The translations under genes and the position numbers were made by a program. Positions 1 through 11,152 of a DNA stretch of 64,000 nt are shown here, in pieces. The stretch is from Chiridota heheva. Taxonomy: Eukaryota; Echinodermata; Holothuroidea; Apodida; Chiridotidae. The notes under the pieces are model-generated. The model searched no databases. It was not told the DNA's origin and saw only the letters and a list, made by a program, of their open reading frames with translations. The number at the start of each line of letters is the position of its first letter. The first letter of the stretch is position 1. The stretch is from assembly GCA_020152595.1 (NCBI GenBank), contig JAIGNY010000690.1, forward strand, positions 1,828,501 to 1,892,500, read 5' to 3'.

Positions 1-3000
1 CAACCAGCCTTAACAACCTCAATTCTCAGCTCCCCTCTCCCTTCATCCTTCTTGGTGACTTCAACGCCCACAACCCTTTGTGGGACTCAAATACCACCAC
101 CCCCCCAGAGGCAAGCTCATCAAAAACACTCTTCGACAGCTCAGCCTCTCCTTGCTCAAGAGTAACTCTCCAACCTACCTTCACCCTGCCACAGGTCCCC
201 TCACCTATATTGACCTCTCTATCTGTTTCTTCAACCCCTTCGTTGATTTTAGCTGGCAGGTCACTGCTAAACTCTGTGGTAGTGGCCATTACCCTCTTCT
301 TATACACTCCAACCTTCAAACCCCCACTGACCACACCCCCAATTGGAACCTCGAGAAGGCAGACTGGCCCCTTTTCGAAACCCTCTGTGACTCGCACCTC
401 TCCCCAATCTCCTGGAGGGTGAGGATCTCATGTCAAACTTCAGTAACATCCTTATTAACATCGCCACCTGCTCTATTCCCAAAACCTCCAAACCCCCTAA
501 CCACCCCCTCTCCCGCAACTCCATATTCTCTGGTGACTGCAAAACCTGAACAGGAAAAGGGCCCTCAGGAACTTCAAAACTAACCCGACTACCCACAATC
601 TTAACCTCTTTCGCATCAGCCGTGCTAAAGCCAGGCGCTCTATCAAGGACAGTAAAACCAACTCTTGGAACAACTTCATCTCTTCTCTCACCACCACCAT
701 CCCCCACTAAGAAGATTTGGAGAATGCTTCAAAGCTTCCACGGCAGGGTGGGCATGTCTCTCATCTCCCATCTCTCCTAGAATGGTAACCTTCTCACCAC
801 AAAAAAGGACATCGTTAACCACCTCGCCGCCTCTTTCAGCAATATCTTGTCCTCGGCCAACTACCCCAATGCTTACAAAACCAAAAAACCTCACAATGAA
901 GCCCGGAGTTTCACCTTTTCCTCGGACAACACCGAGAGCTACAACAGCCCTCTCACCCTTTCTGAATTAAAGCAAGCCATCCACGATGCTGGCTGCACCT
1001 CCAAGGGCCCAGATAACATCCCCTACCAGTTCCTGAAACACCTCCCCATCAAGGCCACCACTACCCTACCCACCATCATCAACCACATTTGGTCCTCACA
1101 CTCCTTTCCCCCCTATCTGGAGGACAGCTATTGTCACCCCCGTCCTTCAACTGGGGAAGGACAGTACAGACCCCTCCAGCTACCGCCCCATCACCCTCAC
1201 CTGCAGTCTCTGTAAAATTATGGAAAGGATCATTAACTATAGACTAAACTGGTTCCTTGAGACATAATCCTCTCCCCTCACCAAAGTGGTTTCCGGAAAT
1301 GTCGCAATACCCTAGACCAGTTAATCATGCTCGACACCGCTATCCGGGAATCCTTTACAAAAAAAGGAACACCTCATTGCCATCTTTTTTGACCTTGAGA
1401 TAGCTTTCAACACTACTTGGAAATATGGCATTATCCGCAAACTTTACACCAGAGGCCACCTCCCTTTATCAAAAACTTCCTTTCACCCAGGCAGTTCCAA
1501 GTTTGTATTCCAGGCAGTTCCAAGTTTGTATTAGCCACACCCTCTCCAACTCCAACCCCCAAGAAGCGGGCATCCTGTAGGGCAGCATCGTCTCTCCTAC
1601 TCTCTTCAACCTGAGCATTAACGACATCGCGGACATCCTTGGCCCCAGCATCAAATGTGCCCTCTACATGGACGACTTCAACATCTTCTACTCCTCCCAA
1701 AGCTTTTCTCTTGTCGAAAATAGGCTCCAACTCAGTCTCAACTGGCTGCAAGACTGGTGCAACAATAACGGTTTGAAATTTGATAAAAGACAAGACAGTT
1801 GCATGCCATTTCAATAACTTCCACCCCAACCTGAACCTCGTGCTCAATGGCAATCGTATCCCTAAAGTTGACCACACTAAGTTCCTGGGTTTAACTCTAG
1901 ACCCCAAGCTCTCCTACAAGCAACACCTCACCAACCTGAAACAGAAATGCAACAGCTCCTCAAAATTCTCCGCCTCCTCTCCAACACCACTTGGGGTGCA
2001 AACCACCATGCTCTCCTCAAAATCAACAGGCTTACCATTCGTGCCAAGCTGGACTATGAAAATATTGTCACTGTGTCGCTCACAACTCAACCACATTTAC
2101 ACCATCCAAAATGAAGCCCTCAGGCTTTGTCTGGGTGCCTACAGGACCTCCCCAATCACCAGCCTTCATGTTGAAGCCAATGAACCCCCCTTTCTGCTAA
2201 GGTGTTAAAAGCTTAGCCTCTCCTATGCTTTTCACCAACACCAAGAACCCTGTTTACAACCTCATTAGGTACCCCAGTTTCTCCTCCCTCTTTGATAGGA
2301 CTAAAACCCTATTCCTCCCTCTAGCTTACTCATCAAATTAGACCTCCTTCATCTCGGCATCAACCCCACCACTCTCGTCACCTTCTCCTGGCCCACTTTT
2401 TCTCCCTGGGCCACCCCCCTCCATTCTATCCACCTGAGCCTCTCCACTCATCACAAAACCCAAACCCACCCTAACCTCTTCATCAACTTCCACAACCAAA
2501 TCAAAGACCAACTCTCAAACTACACCTCTATCTATACTGATGGCTTTGAAGAGGGCGACAAGACAGCTGCTGTTGCCGTCATCCAAGACATCACCCTCAG
2601 TAGCAGGCTTCCCGTCTACTCGTCCATCTTTTCAGCCGAGGCCATCCTCCTCACCCTCAACTTTATTGAGTACTCTGCGCTCAGCCACTTTGCCATCTTC
2701 TCCAACTCCTAAGGTTGTCCTTCTTTACTCAACATTAAATGGGATAACTACACATCCCACCCCTCCATAAACTCCTTTCGCCCACCCTCTGCAGGAAAAG
2801 TGTTCTTTTCTTCTGGATACCCAGCCATGTTGGCATCCCTGGAAATGACAGGGCTGATGCAGCAGCTAAGCTTGCCCTCAACCTTCCCCCCTACCCCATT
2901 TCCCAAAACCCTTTCTGACATCAAACAGCTTATTGCTTCCCTTGTTCCTGACCACTGGCAAACCTCAGGGGACTCCCAAATTGATAACAAACTCCACAAC

Positions 3001-3509
3001 ATCCAGCTCACAATTCCGATCAAACCCACCATCCACAACCTCTGTCGACAACGTTCATTACCCTTCTTAGAATAGGTCACACTCACCTCACTCACTCCCA
3101 CCCCTTATTGGCTCCCCAACCCCTCTGCAACAATTGCCATTGCACCCTCACAGTCCATCACATTTTCCTTGCCTGCCCCCTGTACAACCTTCCCAGAGCT
3201 TCCCTCGCTCCACACAACTCAATTACCAAGTTCTTCCAGAAAAAACCCTCCGGATATAATTATCTCCTTCCTTTATCATGCTTCCCTCTACAGCCATATT
3301 TAGTCCTCCTCTCTCATCCCCTCTCTCTACTTTTTTTTTTCTTTCCACCCATGCACCTCCTCTCTCAATTTCAGCTTTCTGACTTTAGTTCTCGTGTTTC
3401 ACTCAAACTCCCCCTGTATTCTTTTCTTCCTACCTCTAGAATAATCTAACCTCTCAGGCACAATTTGACCCTCGTTGTCGTGGTGCCGTTAAGCCCTCAT
3501 CAAACAAAC
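1..3509 (+). mobile_element. Non-LTR retrotransposon (I-like, APE + RT + RNase H), decayed copy 1
   Basis: The element is cut by the left window edge and ends with a 3' tail of CAAA units at 3500-3509. It has a pyrimidine-rich body, then a 3' UTR carrying the phrase ctcaggcacaatttgaccct near 3453 and gtcgtggtgccgttaag near 3477. The same 3' phrases recur at 10.6, 20.07 and 25.47 kb, so this is one family. The combination of APE endonuclease, RT and RNase H in one ORF places it among I-superfamily-type LINEs (I, Ingi, Nimb, Loa and relatives); the exact clade needs a tree. Many frameshifts and stops mark it as dead. Confidence 0.88.
20..3303 (+). pseudogene. LINE ORF2 pseudogene: endonuclease, reverse transcriptase, RNase H, C-terminal Cys/His motif
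   Basis: The reading frame breaks several times. In order: the APE endonuclease motif LLGDFNAHNPLWDS (about 48-90) and its C-terminal part (TYIDLSIC near 220, then GSGHYPLLIH near 280); RT start KGPDNIPYQFLKHLP near 1003; YRPITLTCSLCKIMERIINY near 1180; HQSGFRK near 1280; motif A FDLEIAFNTTWKYGIIRKL near 1390, where the second acidic position of the usual FDxxxAFD is Asn; motif C YMDD at 1665-1676; thumb-like TKFLGLTLDPKLSY near 1880. RNase H follows with YTDG near 2536 and IPSHVGIPGNDRAD near 2818. A Cys/His motif CNNCHCTLTVHHIFLAC lies near 3125. Comparison with copy 2 puts the ORF stop at 3301-3303. The enzyme would nick target DNA and copy its RNA there; this copy cannot. Confidence 0.85.
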
Positions 3510-3850
3510 ATAAGAGTGACCTTGCAGTGTAAAGTGGATGTCATTAATTGTAGATCCAAGATAATTCTTTATGTATTTCTATAAAATGAAAATTGATTTC
3601 TCTTTCATTTAGAGTATAAGATACTTAAGCAGACGGAAAAGCATTTTTGAAAACACCATGATATCTTTTTGCATTTATGAAGTATTGCACTTCAAAGGGT
3701 TCATTGGTGTGTTGATAAGAGTGACCTTGCAGTGTAAAGTGGATGTCATTAATTGTAGATCCGATATAATTCTTTATTGTATTTCTATAAAATGAAAATT
3801 TATTTCTGTTTCATTTAGAGTATAAGATACTTAAGCAGACAGGAAACATT
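3510..3850 (+). repeat. Pair of direct repeats, about 138 bp each, beside the LINE tail
   Basis: A block starting ataagagtgaccttgcagtg at 3510-3649 recurs almost unchanged at 3715-3850, separated by about 65 bp. Both run through agtataagatacttaagcag. The first copy begins exactly where the LINE tail ends. This may be a small tandem duplication or two halves of an older element; I do not recognise it. Confidence 0.75.
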
Positions 3851-4934
3851 CTTGTGTATACACCATCTCAGTAATGAACAAATATGCTTCCAAGAATTTT
3901 GACAGAGGCAATTAATTTTGAATGAAATAAATAAACATTGCCGTGGATCTCCAATTATGACGTCACACTTTATGCTGCAACACCGGTGATATCTTTGTTG
4001 TACAATTACTCTTACACGGAATAAGATAATCTTTGATTGTTACAGAAGTAAGATTACCTTGTAGCTCGAATGTTCTTAAACCTGGCAGGCTGGGGAATGA
4101 AGCGAAATTGTTTCTATAATGTAGAAAGAAGCAAGGTTTTGTGACGAAATTGACTCAATTCTGTTCAACAGCATGAGAATCGCGTAATCAGACTAAGCAA
4201 AGTACGATCGATGATACACATGTAATAGAAGAACAGGTGGAGGGTACAGTTCCGCAGGCTATTTTAAAGAATCTGCCTTTTCACACGTTGCGTAACATTT
4301 GTGCATTTTTATGCCTTAGTTTTTGTCTTTATCTTTAAGCTTGCATACCAGAAAAAACATGCAAGCTTTACACTGTCCGCTATAAAAACTGTCAATCATT
4401 TAAAATACACCCACCCAATCAATCTTGCATGTTCCTAAAGATGCATTTCTGTGTGTGACCCTGCTTTTTACCATTTTTAATGTATGCGGAAACAAAATAG
4501 GTCAGAATTCTTTTTTCTTTAAAAATTTTCAACATGATATCAGGCAAATTTTATTTGGATAGCGACAGAAGATTGTACAAAACATATTGAAGAAATTTGG
4601 TAGGAATTGTCATGTATGTTGGTCTTTATAGTGATACTGATATTTTAGTTACCCCAAATTTTTACGGCAACTACTTTTGAGCACGTGTTAAATTCCATCG
4701 ACTTTTGCTTCAGCACACGTTTTTTTCTTCTTCTTTTGAACGAGCAATTTTCTATACCTAAAATCATCAGACTTTGTGGAGTGAAGCTGATGAAGGTATA
4801 GTTACTGTACTAGAATTAAATAAGCTTTTGACTGAATTTGATTTATTTGTATTTGATTTATTCATTTACAATATTATAATGAGTATTTGACACTTTATTT
4901 GAATATTATGAATTTTTTTGTATTAATTATCAAG
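3851..4934. other. AT-rich non-coding stretch without recognised features
   Basis: No convincing ORF, tandem repeat or transposon terminus was found. A short inverted repeat (aagcttgcat ... atgcaagctt, about 4338-4371) is present. The last part is pyrimidine-rich and fits intron sequence before the candidate exon at 4935. Confidence 0.4.
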
Positions 4935-5084
4935 GTGAGGCAATGTATATTACCCTTGTTGAAAGGACAGCCACAGCTCATCAACAGCTTCTTGAATTTA
5001 TTCCCATGTGAGAAGGCGCGAGAATCACCAACGTCAAGGTTTGAAGAGATTGTGCTTGGAGATGACAATGAGGATGAAAAGCAG
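4935..5084 (+). CDS. Candidate internal exon, PAH2-like segment of a GON4L/YY1AP1-type protein
   Basis: The 150 nt encode exactly 50 residues with no stop. A T-rich tract ending tattaattatcaag precedes it, and a near-consensus donor gcag|gtaagg follows at 5081-5090, so both junctions would be phase 0. The peptide holds LLKGQPQLINSFLNLFP (residues 8-24), SRFEEIVLGDD (34-44) and an acidic tail. From memory of the family, GON4L has a paired-amphipathic-helix-like segment with LLKGH...L..EF followed by RP..SR..FEE and acidic residues; GON4L is a nuclear transcriptional co-regulator. The match is by eye and the order of hydrophobics fits a PAH helix pair. No neighbouring exon was identified, so the gene would continue outside the window or across very large introns. 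It could instead be a chance ORF or an isolated pseudo-exon. Confidence 0.4.
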
Positions 5085-5418
5085 GTAAGGTTTGCACACT
5101 TGTAAAATCACCCCAAACTGCTCCTTCATCAATTTCTACTCATTTTATACCTTTATCTTAACCTTCTCTTACATTGCACCATTTGTCCCTTTCAGTTATA
5201 ATATTGCCTCTCTGACACTATACAACATTTGCTCTCAACATGCTGACAAAGTCTATCTTCCATTCTGGAGGTCGGACATCCAGGAATGTTACAGCTTTAT
5301 TCACGATCTCAAACTTCAGTCAAAGGGGAAAACAAACAGTCAGTTATCATTGCAGTCAATGGAAGAAAACCTATTTTTTGTCATTTTTTAACAAATACTA
5401 GACAGAATTTATTTTTCT

Positions 5419-5456
5419 TCACATATGATGTAGATAATAGTTTACATCATATGTGA
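5419..5456. repeat. Perfect 14-bp inverted repeat
   Basis: tcacatatgatgta at 5419-5432 is the exact reverse complement of 5443-5456, leaving a 10-nt loop. It would form a hairpin or cruciform. It may be a transposon remnant; no function is implied. Confidence 0.7.
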
Positions 5457-6130
5457 GTACCATTCATTTTCGCTGATTGGCTGAGGCGACAAGTATTCAT
5501 AAAAAAAAAAATCCCATTGACTGTGATGATAAAGTTTCCCCTCCAATTAGCAAAATCGTACTGAGCTCGTACACGATTACATCGACTCCGACTTCAAGAA
5601 TTTTTCAGGGTTGTGGGACTTCCATTTTGGGGCGTAATTCTGCTTATTCCATACTAAATTTCTGATGAAATTTAACTTCTCCATTTATTTTGCCTGACTG
5701 ATAAAAATAGAATATGAAACATACATACAGTACAAAAATTGTAACCAATCACTGATTGGTGCACGGCCTGTGTATTGTACCAAATATGATGGAAGTTTCA
5801 GGAAGGCGAACCCAAAAAATGCCACAAACGTATTTGCTGATAATTTATTTCTGCATCTGTTTAAAGTGTGTTTGTACCATGGATTTATTGTTTTGGACAA
5901 AGGTTTTAGCATAACGGGTTATTCTAAGACTCTAGCTATTCATGGTTTTGTGTACTTTAGTTTGTCACTGTTTTTGTGGTAGCTAACATAGGGATAAGTA
6001 CAGTACTACATGTTACAACTTGCTACTCACATGCCTGATTATTTTTACCTTTTAAAGCCCCTTAAATTGAAAATGGAATGGACAGCTGAGGTCTGGGAGT
6101 CAGCTGTATCAAAGAAAAGAGTGAAGATAC
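5457..6130. other. Non-coding stretch with CCAAT-type inverted motif
   Basis: The stretch holds ctgattggctga near 5472 and the small palindrome accaatcactgattggt near 5742-5758. The open frames at 5477-5665 and 5685-5982 show no recognisable protein features and overlap on both strands, so I treat them as chance. Confidence 0.35.
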
Positions 6131-6134
6131 ACTT

Positions 6135-6908
6135 GCTTTATGCATTTACAGCTGACCATTGATGACTTTATGCATTTCTTAGTCCTCTGTACCATCTCTT
6201 TATGCATTTAGCTTAGTCCTCTGTACATTGATCTCTTTATGCATTTTTAGTCCTCTGCATCGATCCTTTATCATTTGCTTAGTCCCTGTATCGATCTCTT
6301 TATGCATTTAGCTTTTAGTCTCTGCATTTACCATCGATCTCTTTATGCATTTAGCTTAGTCCTCTGTACCATCGATCTCTTTATGCATTTAGCTTAGTCC
6401 TCTGTACCATTGATCTCTTTATGCATTTAGCTTAGTCCTCTGTACCATTGATCTCTTTATGCATTTAGCTTAGTCCTCTGTACCATCGATCTCTTTATGC
6501 ATTTAGCTTAGTCCTCTGTACCATCTCTTTATCATTTCTTTCCTCTGTACCATCGATTTATGCATTTATTTAGTCCTCTTAGTCCTCTTTATGCATTTGC
6601 TTAGTCCTCTGTACCATCGATCTCTTTATGCATTTAGCTTATCGTACCATTGATCTCTTTATGCATTTCTTAGTCCTTTATGATCTCATTTAGCTTAGTC
6701 CTCTGTACCATCGATCTCTTTATGCATTTAGCTTAGTCTCTCTGTACCATCGATTTTTATGCTTTATGCATTTAGCTTAGTCCTCTGTACCTTTTATGCA
6801 TTTAGCTTAGTCCTCTGTACCATTGATCGATCTCTTTATGCATTTTAGTCCTCTGTACCATCGATCTCTTTATGCATTTAGCTTAATCCTCTGTACCATT
6901 GATCTCTT
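6135..6908 (+). repeat. Degenerate ~38-bp minisatellite
   Basis: The unit contains ctctttatgcatttagctta followed by gtcctctgtaccatcgat. Central copies around 6330-6530 are nearly identical; the ends carry many internal deletions and partial units, giving about 20 copies. It is non-coding. Confidence 0.9.
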
Positions 6909-6962
6909 TTTCCTTGTTTTGGAAAAGTGGCTAAGATTAGGGAAGAGTTTATCCAATTTGAG

Positions 6963-7625
6963 GTGTGTTTTAGGTTGTTCCTGATTGTAGGATTTCCCAT
7001 GCTGCTTCATTCTCTGAACATTATGGAATGAAGAGAAGAATAAAAATGGATTTTCATCAACCACTTATTTGTTCTTTAAAAGTTATTGTGATATGATATT
7101 ACTTTGCAACATTTGCTTTAAAGTACTGACAAGTCTCATCAAGCAAATCTTACCTTAATTTTACCTAAGTTTTAAACCACATTAAACTGAATGGAATGTG
7201 CCGGGAAGTGATTCAGCTGAGATACAGCAGAGAACGTGGGGATTGCAAGTTTAAGTCATTATTGCACAAACTGTTTCAAAGAAAATCCATAACTTTCTCT
7301 TTGTTTTGGAAAGTGAGGGTTGAAACAGCTTCTATTGTCAAAATGGACTGGAATAAAGCCTTCACATTACCATTACTCCTTTTTTGGTACTTAATACACT
7401 CTGTACCAGAATAACAAACACAAATGTTGTCTGCTATTCTGGTACAGAGTCTATTAAGTACCAAAAAAGGAGCATAATGGTAATGTGAAGGCTTTATTTC
7501 TGTCCATTTTGACAATAGAAATCCATTTTAAAAGTAGAAGCTGTTTTGATTATCCACGGTGTTTTATGTTCATTATGATTGTAGGATGCCTCTTGCTGCC
7601 TCATCCTCTCAACACTATAAGGATG
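6963..7625 (+). repeat. Direct duplication (~68 bp) on both sides of a MITE
   Basis: The block at 6963-7031 (ggtgtgttttaggttgttcc, then gattgtaggat and tgctgcttcattctctgaac) is repeated in diverged form at 7558-7625 (gtgttttatgttcattatga, then gattgtaggat and tgctgcctcatcctctcaac). The MITE at 7323-7547 lies between them. This suggests an old local duplication. Confidence 0.5.
7323..7547. mobile_element. Palindromic MITE family A, copy 1
   Basis: Two arms of about 100 bp form a near-perfect inverted repeat: aacagcttctattgtcaaaa on the left against its complement ending agaagctgtttt on the right. The inner arms contain accttttttggtacttaat-like sequence and tctgtaccagaata. The same element recurs at 17818-18062 and 36010-36170. 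It has no coding capacity, and I could not assign a superfamily. Confidence 0.85.
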
Positions 7626-7767
7626 TTTCATTTGAAGTCATGAGGTCACGTGACTTTGTTTACATCACCATTTTGTGGGGAAAGAATACTGTCCTCTGCT
7701 GTACACTTAATTATAGACTTACAAATGCTTGCATGTTGTTATATAAGACAATTTTTGTAAGATAATT

Positions 7768-7851
7768 ATGCCGGAATCTTTCTATGTTCTTGGTTGCACT
7801 AATAGACGTGTGCCAGGGAACAAAAAGACATTTTCTCAATTTCCATTGATC
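7768..7851 (+). pseudogene. N-terminal THAP-domain remnant
   Basis: The frame starts MPESFYVLGCTNRRVPGNKK and continues TFSQFP. THAP zinc fingers open with M-P-x-x-C-x-x-x-x-C-T-N-R and then a F-x-x-F-P step. Here the second Cys and CTNR are present, but Phe or Tyr replaces the first zinc Cys and the reading frame after FP no longer fits THAP. It is therefore a broken start of a THAP protein, either a P-element/Kolobok-type transposase or a THAP gene retrocopy. The frame stays open to 7992 without recognisable content. Confidence 0.5.
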
Positions 7852-8339
7852 CTGATTGACGTTCGAAGTGGGTTTCTGCTGTACGACGCGTCTTTTAAGC
7901 TATGGTTTACACTAGGATTTGGAGGGGCACTTTATATCAGATATGTATGCTTTTGTCTGTGTATAATCAACAATCAGATGGCGTTCACATAAAAGTTACT
8001 CTTCGTATGAATATATAAAACGTAAGGAAAATATGAAGTAAAATCGGAAGGAAATAGAAAAAATATTCAATCAGTAAAATTCGCTGAAGTGGTAGGTAGG
8101 TTAGTATGCAGTATGTTTGTTGCATGTGTGATGTGACTGAGCTGTGTGAAGATGCGTGAAACGCAACGATGCTTACCCTGCAAAATGGCTTTCTATTGAA
8201 TGAAAAAATGGATAGAAGAATACTCTCTTTTTTACCAACAACTCTCATTGACTAAGCAGTTTACCACAAGATATTACACAAACAGCAGATCCCTAACTTT
8301 CAAATTTAAAGTTCACACTTATTTTCAATAAGACTGCTT

Positions 8340-8423
8340 GCATTGCGCGCGCACGCACACACACGCACCCACATGCACGCATGCACCCACATGCACGCAC
8401 ACACACTCGCACACACACACACG
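8340..8423. repeat. CA/CG-rich simple repeat
   Basis: Alternating purine-pyrimidine sequence (cgcgcgcacgcacacacacg and onward, with catgcacgcatgcaccc interruptions) runs to the acgccgc before the poly-T. Alternating tracts of this kind can adopt Z-DNA. The ORF read from the other strand here is only repeat translation. Confidence 0.85.
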
Positions 8424-8429
8424 CCGCAA

Positions 8430-8994
8430 GACTTTTTTTTCCCGACCTTTGGTTTTGATCTGTTTTTAGAATGGATAACCAACTCTGCTTGATCTTGTCT
8501 TTCTGGTTACTAGGGCAGAATCTTGAAACACTCAATAGTTGCTTATTTAAGCCTGAGTTTGCACAGGCCTGCCTGCTCTTGGGACTATAGGCAATTAGGG
8601 ATTCACTGTGTTATGACACAGTGGTTGCTCCCTATCTTAATGGGTCAGGATGATTTAAATAATCAGTAACGGTTATTAAAGCCGCAATCACTGTGTTTGT
8701 GTAAAGAAAAAGTGCTCTTCCCATTAAGTCTTCTTGGGATTGAACCTACAATCTTATTGTTGATAGTGATTATTTATTATTTAAAGCACAGAAAGAATTC
8801 GTGCAGTTTTGTTCAAGCAGCCAAACTTGGCTTAAGTTTTTCCACCCATGTGTTTTTTTCATGTCTACAGACTTTGTTTCTTATTGGTTGAACTTACTGA
8901 TGTTTATAAGGAGTGATTTTATTTTATTTTTGCAACGATTTTTCTTTGCGTGGCCAATGCAGCTTCATCATGTGATATGTAACATACAGACATC
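8430..8994. other. Non-coding stretch with one short hairpin
   Basis: A small inverted repeat (cactgtgttatgacacagtg, about 8608-8627) is the only structure I see. No ORF with recognisable content is present. Confidence 0.4.
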
Positions 8995-8997
8995 TTT

Positions 8998-9348
8998 GGA
9001 GCAAGGGCCTCTTGCTCTGAGCCTCCAAGAGCCCCTTGCTTCAAGCCTCCAAAGGCTCCTTGCTCCCAGCCTCCAAGGGCCCCAAGCTCCGAGCTTCCAA
9101 AGGCCCCTTGTTCCGAGCCTCCAAAGGCCCCTTGTTCCGAGCCTCCAAGGCCCCTTGCTCCGAGCCTCTAAGGGCCTCTTGCTCTAGACTCTCAAGGGCC
9201 CCTTGCTCCCAGCCTTTAATGGCCCCTAGCACGAAGCCTCCAAGAGCCCCTTGCTTCGAGCCTCCAATGGCCCCTTGCTCCAAGCCTCCAAGGGCCCCTT
9301 GCTCTGAGCCTCCATGGGCCCCTTGCTCAGAGCCTCCAAGGGCCCCTA
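8998..9348. repeat. 24-bp GC-rich minisatellite
   Basis: The unit reads gagcctccaagggccccttg plus four bases; there are about 14 copies with scattered substitutions. Because the period is a multiple of three, both strands stay open in several frames, giving ASKGPLFR-like or GALGGSEQ-like octapeptides. It is far more GC-rich than its surroundings. Confidence 0.92.
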
Positions 9349-9716
9349 CCCTCGATTCTTCTACTTTAGCATCCCTGGACCCTTTCCAGCTATGTGATAG
9401 CATTAAAGATCACTGACCCTGAAAGCATGCCAGTCTGACTCTGCACACAGACCATGCTGAAGTGGTTCCTTAGCAGTTATATGTTTTCCTGTAATTTGTG
9501 AGGTTTCATCAACATTGAAATTTCAAACATGCTGTTAATCGTACGATAGAAATGATGAAACTAACTAACAATCAACTCATTTCTCTTTAAATTTTATTTA
9601 TAGAAATTCTCTTTCTGACTGAACAAGAAAGCAAAATCCCCAAACATCAAAAGATGCTTTTAATTTGTAACTCAAGAAATCACACAAAATTGATTTTCTT
9701 CAATCTTCTTTATGAT

Positions 9717-9832
9717 TTCACAAGAACTTGAAGTGTTTTTCTTATCGGCATTTTCGGTGCCTGTTGAAGTTGAAAGAATTACCAGGGCAGCTGATGTTTC
9801 TATTCCTTCTATTTCTCTTTTTGATCATGTCA
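9717..9832 (+). other. Very tentative exon-like open stretch
   Basis: A stop-free frame of about 53 codons ends shortly after this interval. It contains AFSVPVEVERITRAADVSIP followed by SISLFDHV, and a possible donor gtcag|gttttg lies at about 9832. The amino-acid mix looks protein-like, but the acceptor is unclear and I recognise no family. It could be chance. Confidence 0.15.
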
Positions 9833-10165
9833 GGTTTTGTTTGTCGCCATTATGAAGTTTCGTTAAATTCTATGCCTTAAAGATCTATAGAGGAAGGCAA
9901 CCTGAATTGTTTGAAAATGCAGTAAAATTTGAGAAAATGGCCAACAAAATTGTATTAAAATTAGGAATTTTTAGGTTATAATATGCAAAATTTTATGCTA
10001 ATTTGTGATATATAAATATGCATACATGTTTATTATCCTATGCAAATCTTTTCTTTCTTGATGATGTATCACTATTGCTGAAAGAGAATAGACGATTTTG
10101 ACAATAAGGTCACCCATTCCTCTAAAAGACCTCTTAAAATCCCAGTTTAGCCGAACCTGATTTCT

Positions 10166-10370
10166 TCAGCACTTCTGACCAATCAATTGCTGAGTGAATA
10201 TTCCCGCTGTTACCTAACCAATCAGCTGCAGTTACCGGTGGAAACGTTGTTACAACAATGTGCAGGCATGTTATAACGCATGTATGATTAGCTTTTGAAT
10301 TGTGCATAAGGGCAATAATCTCCCAGTATTTGGTTGGTCGAAAAGATTTCACCAGTATATGATTGGTCCA
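10166..10370. repeat. Foldback-like segment with four CCAAT motifs
   Basis: Two forward motifs (gaccaatca near 10168, aaccaatcagc near 10217) face two reverse ones (ggttggtc near 10333, tgattggtcc near 10359). The outer pair could be the short ends of a MITE, or the cluster could be regulatory. The terminal similarity covers only about 9-10 bp. Confidence 0.35.
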
Positions 10371-10498
10371 TTATGGACATTTGCATTTTGGTTATATGAC
10401 CTTATTTAAATTAGTTTTTAGCTTTGGTGGAGAAGACGATGTCATCATTTTAAAAGCTGAAATTAAGGAAATAATGATTCATACATCTGACTCTACTT

Positions 10499-10678
10499 TG
10501 TTGTTTTCACCCATTCACATCCTCTCTCGATCCCTGCTTTTTGACTTTTAGTTCCTGTGTTTCTCTCAATCTCTTCCTGTTTTCTTTTCTTTCTACCTCT
10601 GGAATGATCTAACCTCTCAGGCACAATTTGACCCTCGCTGTCATGGTGCCGTTAAGCCCTCATCAAACAAACAAACAG
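10499..10678 (+). mobile_element. I-like LINE, 3'-end fragment (copy 4)
   Basis: Only the 3' UTR remains, from the ctctact/ttttcaccc region to the CAAA tail. It matches 3330-3509 throughout, including ggcacaatttgaccctcg and ggtgccgttaagccctcatc. ACATCT at 10493-10498 and again at 10679-10684 may be a 6-bp target-site duplication. Confidence 0.88.
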
Positions 10679-10684
10679 ACATCT

Positions 10685-11150
10685 CAAATTCTGCACTGAT
10701 GCTATTATGATATATATTTATTTATATAAAGTTATATTATATTCACATTTCTAGACCGATCTATGAAGAAGTTTAGGCTCTTTTGGAAGGAAAAGAGGAA
10801 AAAGTCTGTCGTTGTCCATGTAGCTTTAAAATATAGTGATTGATTGTCATTCCTTTGCCGTAAACTATGTAAGAGTTTCACCTCGTAGCGATAAAAAAAC
10901 TTGTATCAGACATGCCTTTAATATTCTGAGATTCAAGTGCATTTTTGAAAAACATCAATATGCATGTATCCCTTGTTTCCTGTGCCAGTGGTTTGGTTGG
11001 CAGGTTTTTCTCCTGGGATGCAAAGAACGATTTAGTTAGCTTGTTGTTTAACAGGAGAGGAGGAAGATTATGTTTTCTTAAGTGTAGGGGAGATGACAGC
11101 TCTGTTGTGACATGAAATGCTTTATATCTTTTGCTATACTGGTATCAATT
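10685..11150. other. AT-rich stretch without recognised features
   Basis: No tandem array, terminal repeat or credible ORF was seen. A phrase near 10975 (gtttcctgtgccagtggttt) resembles one near 12003, too short to classify. Confidence 0.35.
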
Positions 11151-11152
11151 TA

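Noticed and set aside
4764..4860. Frame reading LWSEADEGIVTVLELNKLL just upstream of the candidate exon
   Set aside because: It recalls a SANT helix, but the frame is short, preceded by a stop and has no good acceptor.
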